From Pelagibius sp050330205 (lineage in GTDB: Bacteria > Pseudomonadota > Alphaproteobacteria > Kiloniellales > Kiloniellaceae): a stretch of DNA of 31,704 bases. Made by a program: the position numbers and the translations under genes. Positions within the stretch are counted from its first letter, which is position 1; each line of letters begins with the position of its first letter. The notes under the pieces are model-generated. The model saw only the letters and a program-made list of their open reading frames with translations, was not told where the DNA came from and ran no database searches. The stretch lies in assembly GCA_050330205.1 (NCBI GenBank), contig JBHJOA010000072.1:1-31704 (forward strand), read 5' to 3'. Below are positions 1-10,451 of the stretch, piece by piece.

Positions 1-419
1 GAACCGCCCCCGGAACCGCCGCTATAGCCGCCGTCGTCGCCGTAGCCGCCGCCCCCGCCGCCGTCCTGGCGGCCGTCCAGCATGGTCAGTTCGCCGCGGA
101 AGCGCTGCAGCACCACCTCTGTGCTGTAGCGGTCCTGGCCGTCCTTGTCGGTCCATTTGCGGGTCTGCAGCTGGCCCTCGACGTAGACCTTGGAGCCCTT
201 CTTCAGGTAGCGCTCGACGACCTCGCAGAGCTTGTCGTTGAAGATGACGACCCGGTGCCACTCGGTCCGCTCCTTGCGCTCGCCGGAGTTGCGGTCGCGC
301 CAGGTCTCCGAGGTGGCGAGGGAAAGATTGGCGACCTTGCTGCCGTCCTGGGTGCTGCGAATCTCCGGATCGCGGCCGAGATTTCCAACCAGAATGACCT
401 TGTTTACGCTCCCCGCCAT
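1..419 (-). CDS. ssb: Single-stranded DNA-binding protein SSB (3' end outside window)
   Basis: Binds single-stranded DNA as a tetramer in replication, recombination and repair. The reading starts MAGSVNKVILVGNLGRDPE and continues through the OB fold, including WHRVVIFNDKLCEVVERYL and the KKGSKVYVEGQLQTRKW segment, which are hallmark bacterial SSB motifs. After about residue 115 it enters a Gly/Asp-rich linker (GGGGGGYGDDGG). The acidic C-terminal tip that recruits partner proteins lies beyond base 1. The ATG at 417-419 is chosen because a purine-rich GGAGAAAG lies about 6 bases upstream on the minus strand and the protein begins exactly where the family does. It is divergent from uvrA, as in many proteobacteria. 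At least 139 residues are visible and typical length is 150-190. The family call is near certain; only the end is unknown. Confidence 0.97.
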   Translation of the reverse strand, partial: MAGSVNKVILVGNLGRDPEIRSTQDGSKVANLSLATSETWRDRNSGERKERTEWHRVVIFNDKLCEVVERYLKKGSKVYVEGQLQTRKWTDKDGQDRYSTEVVLQRFRGELTMLDGRQDGGGGGGYGDDGGYSGGSGGG

Positions 420-479
420 ACCGTCTTTCTCCAATTTCTGCGTGTTTTCGTGCTCGCGAAGGGGCCGGACTCTACCCCC

Positions 480-513
480 CTGGCAGGGCCCTGTCAGCAA
501 TCCCTTATCCACA
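480..513. promoter_or_regulatory. ssb/uvrA divergent control region: near-palindrome and DnaA box
   Basis: Positions 480-497 form an 18-bp near-palindrome (CTGGCAGGGCCCTGTCAG) with one mismatched pair and a perfect 10-bp core at 484-493. Seven bases further, 505-513 reads TTATCCACA on the plus strand, identical to the strong E. coli DnaA box. The site lies about 60-95 bases upstream of ssb and 137-170 upstream of uvrA. I searched the 230-base spacer by eye for the alphaproteobacterial LexA site (GTTC-N7-GTTC) and found none. A DnaA-binding or repressor role is inference from the sequence alone. Confidence 0.45.
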
Positions 514-649
514 AGCGATCGCAGCCCAAGGAGGGCTCGATTTTCCCCCTGCCATCGGCCATATTGACCTTATCGGCGGCCGCCCGCCACCCGTATCCCG
601 ACCATCGGTAATCCGACGAACCCAAGCCCCGAGAGGCTGTGCCGATTTT

Positions 650-3525
<2,876 letters not shown>

Positions 3526-3529
<4 letters not shown>

Positions 3530-4017
3530 GCGAGGTGACCTGCCGCCTGGCGACAGATGCGGACCACGTCTCCCTTGGCCGACTGTTCCACGAGAATGCG
3601 CGCCACTACTTCGATGACAAGGCCCCGAGCCTGGCAGCGGTGACCGCGCATGTGCGCGCCGATGTCTTGGCTGCCCACGGCGGCGGCGACCTTCTGCTGG
3701 CAGAGCAAAATGGCGAAACCGTCGGGTTCGCCACCTTCGCGGTGGTGTACCCCGCCCCAGGCCTCACCGGGCAGCTCTTCATGAAGGACCTCTTCGTCAC
3801 CGCGGCGGCACGCGGCGGCGGCATCGGCGAAACCCTGTTGCGGGCCTTGGCGAAGATCGCGGTCGAGCGCGGGTGCAGCCGCCTGGACTGGACGGCGGAG
3901 GACTACAACCCCCGCGCCCTCGCCCTCTACGACCGCATCGGTGCAAGACGCCTGACGGAGAAGGTCTACTTCCGCTTCGACGGCACGGCACTGACGGACT
4001 TCGCCGACGACCGCTGA
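3526..4017 (+). CDS. GNAT family N-acetyltransferase, diamine-acetyltransferase-like
   Basis: Predicted acetyl-CoA-dependent transferase of the GNAT fold, 163 residues. The acetyl-CoA-binding motif A is seen as LFMKDLFVTAAARGGGIGETLL near residues 84-105, followed by the motif B region DYNPRALALYDRIGARRL. The DLFV..RG.GIG and YN..A..LYDRIGA pattern is closest to the spermidine/spermine and thialysine acetyltransferase branch, but the substrate cannot be read from sequence. The start is a GTG at 3526 that overlaps the uvrA stop (GTGA), so the two genes are translationally coupled and surely one transcript. Base usage is like its neighbours. The link to DNA repair is positional only. Confidence 0.85.
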
Positions 4018-4066
4018 GGGCCGCCCGCCGTCCGTCCTGCCCTCCACCCGCCACGACTGCCCGGCC

Positions 4067-4097
4067 GCGGGCGCGCGCCCCCGGCGCGCCCGCTTTC
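4067..4097 (+). terminator. Hairpin after the uvrA-GNAT pair
   Basis: A perfect 10-bp GC stem (4067-4076 with 4084-4093) closes a 7-base loop and is followed by TTTCATTTG. It lies 50 bases after the acetyltransferase stop. The T tract is short, so termination is likely but not certain. Confidence 0.5.
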
Positions 4098-4345
4098 ATT
4101 TGTATGCAGCCAAACAGGACTGATCCTCATACCACCGACAGGCGAAACCAAATAAATCAAGAAGCCATTCCAGGTAGCAAACTGAATAATTTGATTTTTA
4201 TTTTAATAACCCGTTCATCAGAGCGCAGTAATCAGAGTGCGTCACCCGCGTATTCGAGCCTTGTGAGCGTATTAGATTTTCTTATCTTGGGCATGATTAC
4301 GAGCATCGCGTCGAAACCAAGTATACAATCTCAAGAGGCAAAACC
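4098..4345 (+). other. AT-rich spacer upstream of the chemoreceptor, likely promoter region
   Basis: About 250 bases far richer in A/T than anything else in the window, with runs such as TTGATTTTTATTTTAATAAC near 4191-4210. I see no credible gene: the frame open here runs out of phase into the chemoreceptor. A weak sigma70-like pair is TTGTGA at 4261-4266 and TATCTT at 4283-4288 (16-base spacing, four of six matches each). An imperfect direct repeat CAGAG(C/T)GC occurs at 4219-4226 and 4233-4240, 14 bases apart. A ribosome-binding AAGAGG at 4333-4338 serves the next gene. Confidence 0.4.
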
Positions 4346-5848
4346 ATGTCTTTCACTCTCTTCGACCGAGACGCCTCCGCCCTGCGCGCGGCCCTGGATA
4401 AATCGCAGGCGGTCATTGAATTCGACCTCGACGGGACCATCCTCACCGCCAACGCGAACTTCCTGGCGGCGATGGGCTATTCGCTGGAGGAGATCAAGGG
4501 CAAGCACCATTCGATGTTCGTCGATCCCGGCTACAAGGAGAGCGCCGACTACCGGCAGTTCTGGGAAAAGCTGGGGCGCGGCGAGTTCCAGGCGGCGCAG
4601 TACAAGCGCATCGCCAAGGGCGGCCGGGAGGTCTGGATCGAGGCTTCCTACAACCCGATCCTCAATGCCCGCGGCAAACCCTGCAAGGTGGTGAAGTACG
4701 CCACCGACATCACCCAGCGGCGCACCGAGTACGCCGAACTGCTCGGCAAGATCGAGGCCATCGGCCGCTCCCAGGCGGTGATCGAGTTCGAACTGGACGG
4801 CACCATTATCACCGCGAACGAGAACTTCCTGAAGGTGATGGGCTATAAGCTGGCGGAGATTCAGGGCAAGCACCACTCCATGTTCGCCGAGCCCGGCGTG
4901 AAGGAGAGCGCGGAGTACCGCGCCTTCTGGGAGAAGCTGCGCAGCGGCCAGTTCCAGTCAGGCCAGTACAAGCGCCTGGGCAAGGGCGGCAAGGAGATCT
5001 GGATCGAGGCCTCCTATAACCCGATCCTGGATGCCAGCGGCCGGCCCCGCAAGGTGATCAAGTTCGCCACAGACCTGACCCAGCGCAAGGCGGAGAACGC
5101 CGCCCTGGCCGACGAGTTCGAAAGCGGCGTGCAGGCCACGGTGCGCAGCGTCGCCGCCTCCGCACAGGACATGGAGGGTACCGCGCAGTCGCTGGCCGCG
5201 GCCGCCGAGCAGACCAACCAGCAGTCGTCGACCGTTTCGGCGGCGTCGGAGGAACTGGCCGCGTCGGTGACCGAAATCTCGCGCCAGATCGCCGAATCGA
5301 CCAACGCTGTCCAGACCGCCGTCGACGCCACCCGAAATTCCGAGCAGCGGGTCGCCGCCCTGGTCGCCGCGGCGCAGAAAGTCGGCGAGGTCACGCAGAT
5401 CATCACCGACATCGCCGAGCAGACCAACCTGCTGGCACTGAACGCCACCATCGAGGCGGCACGGGCCGGTGAAGCCGGCAAAGGTTTCGCCGTCGTGGCC
5501 TCCGAGGTGAAGAGCCTTGCCAATCAGACCGCAAAGGCCACCAACGAGATCGAGCAGCAGATCCGCGACATTCAGGACACCAGCGAGACGACGGCGAAGG
5601 CCATTCGCGAGATCGGCGAGATCATGGGCCGGGTCAGCGAGATCAGCACTTCCATCTCGAGCGCCGTCGAGGAGCAGGCAGCCGCGACCCAGGAGGTTTC
5701 AGGCAACATCAACGGCGTCACCCAGGCCGCGGAGGAAAGCGGCAATTCGGCGACCAACGTGCTGAGTTTTGCGCAGGCCCTGTCGAAGCAGGCCGACGAC
5801 CTCGGCGGCAAGGTGGAAAGCTTCCTGGCCAAGGTTCGCGCCATGTAG
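4346..5848 (+). CDS. Soluble methyl-accepting chemotaxis protein with two tandem PAS domains
   Basis: Cytoplasmic chemoreceptor of 500 residues. Two PAS domains at about 20-125 and 142-247 are near copies with a 122-residue period; both carry SQAVIEF.LDGTI.TAN, GKHHSMF, YRxFWEKL and EIWIEASYNPIL-type blocks. The C-terminal half is a long methyl-accepting helical hairpin whose tip, IAEQTNLLALNATIEAARAGE near 355-375, is the CheA/CheW-binding signature. There is no membrane segment, no periplasmic domain and no HAMP. PAS domains of this kind often hold FAD or heme, so a redox or oxygen signal is plausible but unproven. I see no che or flagellar gene nearby, so it is an orphan receptor. ATG at 4346 has AAGAGG 8 bases upstream. 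It ends 40 bases from the convergent RND gene. Confidence 0.95.
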   Translation: MSFTLFDRDASALRAALDKSQAVIEFDLDGTILTANANFLAAMGYSLEEIKGKHHSMFVDPGYKESADYRQFWEKLGRGEFQAAQYKRIAKGGREVWIEASYNPILNARGKPCKVVKYATDITQRRTEYAELLGKIEAIGRSQAVIEFELDGTIITANENFLKVMGYKLAEIQGKHHSMFAEPGVKESAEYRAFWEKLRSGQFQSGQYKRLGKGGKEIWIEASYNPILDASGRPRKVIKFATDLTQRKAENAALADEFESGVQATVRSVAASAQDMEGTAQSLAAAAEQTNQQSSTVSAASEELAASVTEISRQIAESTNAVQTAVDATRNSEQRVAALVAAAQKVGEVTQIITDIAEQTNLLALNATIEAARAGEAGKGFAVVASEVKSLANQTAKATNEIEQQIRDIQDTSETTAKAIREIGEIMGRVSEISTSISSAVEEQAAATQEVSGNINGVTQAAEESGNSATNVLSFAQALSKQADDLGGKVESFLAKVRAM

Positions 5849-5850
5849 GC

Positions 5851-5879
5851 AACGGCGGCGCAGCCGATGCGCCGCCGTT
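5851..5879. terminator. Shared terminator hairpin between convergent genes
   Basis: A perfect 12-bp stem (5851-5862 with 5868-5879) with a 5-base loop fills most of the 40-base gap between the chemoreceptor and the RND transporter, which converge here. The ends are AA/TT and there is no long T run. It is best read as a two-way terminator. Confidence 0.6.
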
Positions 5880-5888
5880 CAGAGACTC

Positions 5889-8800
5889 CTAGTCGGCCCC
5901 GCCCGACGGCTGCACCTCGGGGTCGGGGCCGCGGCGCGCGGGCATGAGGCGGCGGGTGATGCCGCGGATGGTGACGTAGAACACCGGCGTCAGGAACAGA
6001 CCGAAGAACGTCACCCCCAGCATGCCGGAGAACACCGTCACGCCGAGCGCCTGGCGCATCTCGGCGCCCGGTCCCGTCGCCAGCGCCATCGGCACCACGC
6101 CGAGGATGAAGGCGAAGGCAGTCATCAGGATCGGCCGCAGGCGCAGGCGGCAGGCCTTGACCACCGCCTCCACCGGATCCGCGCCGACGTCCTCGGCCTG
6201 CTTGGCGAACTGCACGATGAGGATGGCGTTCTTGGCGGCGAGGCCGACCAGCACGATGAGGCCCACCTGGGTCAGAATGTTGTTGTCGAAGCCGCGCAGG
6301 GTGATGCCGACCATCGCCGACAGCACACTCATCGGCACGATCAGGATGATCGCCAGCGGCAGGCTCCAGCTCTCGTACTGCGCCGCCAGGGCAAGGAACA
6401 CGAAGAGCACCGAGAGCGCGAAGATGAAGATCGCGGTGTTGCCGGTGTTGCGCTCCTGGTAGGCCAGCTCCGTCCATTCGAAGTCGGTGCCCGGCGGCAG
6501 CAGCTCGCCGGCGAGCCGCTCCATGGTGTCGAGGGCGGCGCCGGTAGAGACGCCCGGCGCCGCGCTGCCCTGCACCGGCACCGAGACGTACATGTTGTAG
6601 CGCTGCACCAGGTTCGGGCCGGAGACGTCGCGGATGTCGACCAGGGTGCCGAGCGGCACCAGCTGGCCGTCGGCCGAGCGCACCTTCAGCCGGAGGATGT
6701 CCTCGCGATCCATGCGGAACTGCTGGTCGGCCTGGGCGCGCACCTGGTAGATGCGTCCAAAGGCGTTGAAGTCGTTGACGTAGGCGGTGCCGAGATTGAT
6801 CGAAAGGGCGTCGAAAATGGCCGGGATCGGCACGTTCAGCATCTGCGCCTTGCGGCGGTCGATCTCCAGGTAGAACTGCGGCGACGAACTGCTGAAGGTG
6901 GTGAACACGCCCGTCACGCCCGGCGTCTGGCCGGCCTGGCCCATGACGGCGTAGGCGGCCTGCAGCACGCGGTCCATCTCGGCGCTGTTGAGGTCGCGCA
7001 GCTGCATCTTGAAACCGCCGGAACTGCCGACGCCACTGACCGGCGGCGGCGGCACGGCGATGACGAAGGCCTCCTCGATGGCCTGCAGGCGGCCGAAGAG
7101 GTCGCCGATGATGGCCGTGGCCGGCTGCCCGGCGGCGAGGCGGTCCTCGAAGGGCTCGAAGCCGGCGAAGACGACGCCGGCGTTGGTCGCGTTGGTGAAG
7201 GTGGCGCCGGAGAAGCCGGCGAAGGCGACCGAATTGAGAACCCCCGGCGTGTCCTGGATGATCTGCGAGGCCTCCAGCACCACCTTGTCGGTGCGGCTGA
7301 GCGAGGCGCCGTCGGGAAGCTGGATGACGACGATGGCGTAGCCCTGGTCCATCGGCGGGATAAAGCCGCGCGGCGTGGTCTGCAGCATGTACGACGTGGC
7401 GCCGAGCAGGCCGGCGAACAGCAGCAGCATGCCAGCCAGGGTGACGCGGCGGCCGACCAGGAAGCGCACCATCCGGCCGTAGGCCTCGCTCATGCGGTCG
7501 AAGCCGTTGTTGAAGCCGTCGGCGAGGTAGCGGCCGATCACCGCCAGCGGGAACCGCGACGGCTTGCCGCCATGCGGCTTGAAGAGGATGGCCGCCAGCG
7601 CCGGCGACAGGGTCAGCGAATTGGCCGCCGAGAGGATGGTCGCCACAGCGATGGTGATGGCGAACTGCAGGTAGAACTGGCCGGAAATGCCGGGGATGAA
7701 GGCCACCGGCACGAAGACCGCGGTCAACACCAGGGCGATCGAGATCACCGCCGAGCCGACCTCGTCCATGGTGCGGTGCGCCGCCTCGCGCGGACTGTAG
7801 CCGAGGCGCATGTTGCGCTCGACGTTCTCGACCACCACGATGGCGTCGTCGACGACGATGCCGATGGCGAGCACTAGGCCGAACAGCGTCAGCATGTTGA
7901 TGGAAAAGCCGAAGGCCGACATCACTGCGAAGGTGCCGATCAGCGACACCGGAATGGCGATGATCGGGATCACGGCGGTGCGCCAGGACTGCAGGAAGAC
8001 CAGCACCACCAGCACCACCAGCAATACCGCCTCGAACAGCGTGGTGTAGACCGCGTCGATCGACTCGGCGATGAACTCGGTCGGGTTGTAGACGATGGTG
8101 TAGTCGATGCCCGGCGGGAAGTCCTGCTTCAGGCGCTCCATGGTCGCGATCACCGCATCGGCCGTCTCCAACGCGTTGGTGCCGGGACGCTGGAAGATCG
8201 CCAGCGCCACCGCCGGCTTGCCGTTGAGGTAGCTGTTGGTGATGTATTCGCGCGCGCCGAGCTCGATCCGGGCGACGTCCTGCAGCCTGATCAGGCGGCC
8301 GTCGGCGCCCGATTTCACGATGACCGAGCGGAACTCGCGCGGATCCTCGAAGCGGCCCTGGGTCGAGACCACGTACTGGAAGGCGTTGTCGCCGGGGTTC
8401 GGCGGCGCGCCGATCGAGCCGCCCGAGACCTGCACGTTCTGCTCGCGCAGGGCCGTCACCACGTCGCCGGCGGTGAGGCCGTAGGCGGCCAACTTGTCGG
8501 GATCGAGCCAGACGCGCAGGGCGAACTCGCGCTCGCCGAACAGCATCAGGTCGCCGACGCCGTCGAGTCGCAGCAGGACGTCGCGCACCCGCGAGCGCGC
8601 ATGGTTGGAGACGTAGAGCTGGTCGTAGCTCTCGTCCGGCGACAGCATGTGCACCACCATCATCAGGTCCGGCGAGGACTTGGTGGTGGTGATGCCGAGA
8701 CGGCGCACCTCCTCCGGCAGCCTCGGCTCGGCGATGGCGACGCGGTTCTGCACCTGGACCTGGGCGGTGTCGAGGTCGGTGCCCAGCTCGAAGGTGACGG

Positions 8801-9077
8801 TCAGCGCCATCGCGCCGTCGCTGGTCGAGTAGGAGGACATGTAGAGCATGTTCTCCACGCCGTTGACCTCCTGCTCCAGCGGCGTCGCCACCGTGGCGGC
8901 CACGGTGTTGGCGTCGGCGCCCGGGTACTGGGCGCGCACCACGATGCTGGGCGGGGCGATCTCGGGGTACTGGGCGACCGGGAGTTGGCCGTAGGCGATC
9001 AGGCCGACGATGACCAGCACCAGGGAGAGCACCGTCGCGAAGACCGGGCGCTCCACGAAGAAGTGGGCAAAGCGCAT
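5889..9077 (-). CDS. RND multidrug efflux permease, AcrB/MexB (HAE1) type
   Basis: Inner-membrane proton/drug antiporter of a tripartite efflux pump, 1062 residues (AcrB has 1049). It begins MRFAHFFVERPVFATVLSLV, the standard HAE1 opening, with two repeats of a periplasmic porter loop and membrane bundle. The proton relay is present: the TM4 pair in VDDAIVVVENVERN and the TM10 lysine in GLAAKNAILIVQFAK. The internal GFIPPMDQGY segment is also characteristic. ATG at 9077 has AGGAG just upstream on the minus strand. It lies 11 bases after the adaptor gene, so the two form one operon. No outer-membrane factor gene follows; the next gene is convergent. The pump must borrow a TolC-like channel from elsewhere. 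Substrates cannot be told from sequence. Confidence 0.96.
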   Translation of the reverse strand: MRFAHFFVERPVFATVLSLVLVIVGLIAYGQLPVAQYPEIAPPSIVVRAQYPGADANTVAATVATPLEQEVNGVENMLYMSSYSTSDGAMALTVTFELGTDLDTAQVQVQNRVAIAEPRLPEEVRRLGITTTKSSPDLMMVVHMLSPDESYDQLYVSNHARSRVRDVLLRLDGVGDLMLFGEREFALRVWLDPDKLAAYGLTAGDVVTALREQNVQVSGGSIGAPPNPGDNAFQYVVSTQGRFEDPREFRSVIVKSGADGRLIRLQDVARIELGAREYITNSYLNGKPAVALAIFQRPGTNALETADAVIATMERLKQDFPPGIDYTIVYNPTEFIAESIDAVYTTLFEAVLLVVLVVLVFLQSWRTAVIPIIAIPVSLIGTFAVMSAFGFSINMLTLFGLVLAIGIVVDDAIVVVENVERNMRLGYSPREAAHRTMDEVGSAVISIALVLTAVFVPVAFIPGISGQFYLQFAITIAVATILSAANSLTLSPALAAILFKPHGGKPSRFPLAVIGRYLADGFNNGFDRMSEAYGRMVRFLVGRRVTLAGMLLLFAGLLGATSYMLQTTPRGFIPPMDQGYAIVVIQLPDGASLSRTDKVVLEASQIIQDTPGVLNSVAFAGFSGATFTNATNAGVVFAGFEPFEDRLAAGQPATAIIGDLFGRLQAIEEAFVIAVPPPPVSGVGSSGGFKMQLRDLNSAEMDRVLQAAYAVMGQAGQTPGVTGVFTTFSSSSPQFYLEIDRRKAQMLNVPIPAIFDALSINLGTAYVNDFNAFGRIYQVRAQADQQFRMDREDILRLKVRSADGQLVPLGTLVDIRDVSGPNLVQRYNMYVSVPVQGSAAPGVSTGAALDTMERLAGELLPPGTDFEWTELAYQERNTGNTAIFIFALSVLFVFLALAAQYESWSLPLAIILIVPMSVLSAMVGITLRGFDNNILTQVGLIVLVGLAAKNAILIVQFAKQAEDVGADPVEAVVKACRLRLRPILMTAFAFILGVVPMALATGPGAEMRQALGVTVFSGMLGVTFFGLFLTPVFYVTIRGITRRLMPARRGPDPEVQPSGGAD

Positions 9078-9088
9078 TCGGGAGTCTC

Positions 9089-10297
9089 CTAGCGCGCCTC
9101 GGCGACGGCGGGCAGTTCGACCGGGTTCGGCGTTACCTGCGCGCCCGGTCGCACCCGCATCAGGCCGTTGATGACGATGGTCTCATCGCCGCTCAGCCCT
9201 TCGCGCACGACGCGGTAGCCATGCAGCCGCGGACCGGGGCGCACCTGCCGCGGCGAGACCGTGCCGTCTTCCTCGACCACGTAGACGATGCGGCGGTCCT
9301 GGTCGGCGGCAATGGCGTCGTCGGGGACCAGCACGCCGCGGTAGGGCAGCGACCCCGGGATGTTCACCGTCCCGAACAGGCCGGGCTGCAGCACCAGGTC
9401 CGGATTGGCCAGCACGGCGCGCACCCGCATGGTGCCGGTGCCGCGGTCGATCCGGTTCTCGGCGAAGTCGAGCCGGCCGTCGAAGCTGCCGTCGCGCTCG
9501 TCGCTGAGCCGCACCTTGACCGGCAGCGCCCCGGCACCCTCCTGCAGCGCCAGGCCGCGGGTGCGGGCGTCGCGGGCATAGGCGAGGAAGGAACGCTCGT
9601 CGACGTCGAAATAGAAGTGGATCGGGTCGAGCGAGACGATCGAGGTGAGGATGGTGTCGTCGGGGGTGACCAGGTTGCCGGCCGAGACCCGATTGCGATC
9701 GATGCGGCCGGTCAGCGGCGCGCGGATCTCGGTGTACTCGAGATCGAGCCGCGCGCTCTCGAGAGCGGCCAGGGCGCCCTGCACCTGTGCCTGGGCCGCC
9801 AGGTATTCCTTCTCGCGCTCGTCGAGCGCACTGACCGAGATGTTGCCGCGCGTCGACAGCTCGCGCGCCCGTTCCAGCTGCTTGGCGGTATACTCGACCT
9901 GCGAGCGGGCGATCTTCAGCTGCGCCTCGGCCTGGCCCACGGCGGCCTGGTAGGGACGCGGGTCGATGGTGAACAGCAGGTCGCCCTCGGCGACGATGGC
10001 GCCGTCGGTGAAATGCACCTCCTGCAGATAGCCGCCGACGCGGGCGCGGATCTCGACCTCGTCGGTGGCCTCGAAGCGTCCGACGAACTCGTCGTCCTCG
10101 ACCACTTCGCGCACCACCGGCCTGGCCACGGTGACCGGCGGCGGCGGCGGTGCCGCCGCGGGGTCCTGGGCGACGCTGGCCGCTTCGTCGCAAGCGCTCA
10201 AGCCGCCGGCCAGGCCCAGCAGCCCCAGCACCACTGCTCCGGTCACGACCTTCGACCGGAGCGGCCCTGGGGCTGCTTCCCGGGAATTCCTTTGCAT
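9089..10297 (-). CDS. RND efflux periplasmic adaptor lipoprotein (membrane fusion protein)
   Basis: Periplasmic adaptor linking the RND pump to an outer-membrane channel, 402 residues. The N terminus has a basic region, a hydrophobic stretch (VVTGAVVLGLLGLAGG) and a lipobox LSAC with the acylated Cys at 36, as in AcrA. Then come the barrel-sandwich half (FEATDEVEIRARVGGYLQEV), a coiled-coil hairpin with Ala/Glu-rich helices (residues about 110-190), the second lipoyl half (LEYTEIRAPLTGRIDRNRVSAG) and a beta-barrel/membrane-proximal region. It is the first gene of the two-gene pump operon. A palindrome and a promoter-like site lie about 50-90 bases upstream. No regulator gene adjoins it, which is unusual for an acrAB-like operon. 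Confidence 0.94.
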   Translation of the reverse strand: MQRNSREAAPGPLRSKVVTGAVVLGLLGLAGGLSACDEAASVAQDPAAAPPPPPVTVARPVVREVVEDDEFVGRFEATDEVEIRARVGGYLQEVHFTDGAIVAEGDLLFTIDPRPYQAAVGQAEAQLKIARSQVEYTAKQLERARELSTRGNISVSALDEREKEYLAAQAQVQGALAALESARLDLEYTEIRAPLTGRIDRNRVSAGNLVTPDDTILTSIVSLDPIHFYFDVDERSFLAYARDARTRGLALQEGAGALPVKVRLSDERDGSFDGRLDFAENRIDRGTGTMRVRAVLANPDLVLQPGLFGTVNIPGSLPYRGVLVPDDAIAADQDRRIVYVVEEDGTVSPRQVRPGPRLHGYRVVREGLSGDETIVINGLMRVRPGAQVTPNPVELPAVAEAR

Positions 10298-10344
10298 GCG
10301 AACTACCCCTCCGCTGCGATCCGGGCCTCCAGGAAGGCCCGAGG

Positions 10345-10385
10345 AAACTGGTCAGTTTACTTATACCGCATCGCGGCAATTGCAA
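10345..10385 (-). promoter_or_regulatory. Putative promoter and overlapping operator of the RND operon
   Basis: On the minus strand TATAAG (10365-10360) is a good -10; upstream TTGCAA or CTTGCA (10386-10380) is a possible -35, though the spacing of 14-15 is short. The inverted repeat AAACTG-GT-CAGTTT at 10345-10358 sits on the expected transcription start, 48-61 bases before the adaptor ATG. This is the layout of a repressor operator. TetR-family control is a guess from what governs such pumps elsewhere; no such gene is in the window. Confidence 0.45.
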
Positions 10386-10451
10386 GCCGAAGTTGGCGCG
10401 GGCGGCCATGCAGTCCTTGCATGGGAATGTCCGCCGCCACAGATTCTGCCG

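Noticed and set aside
4107..4345. Possible small gene in the AT-rich spacer
   Set aside because: The open frame does not stop before running out of phase into the chemoreceptor, has no ribosome site, and encodes no recognisable protein.
5769..7877. Long plus-strand frame opposite the RND permease, His/Arg-rich
   Set aside because: Shadow of the RND gene; it starts inside the chemoreceptor gene and has no recognisable features.
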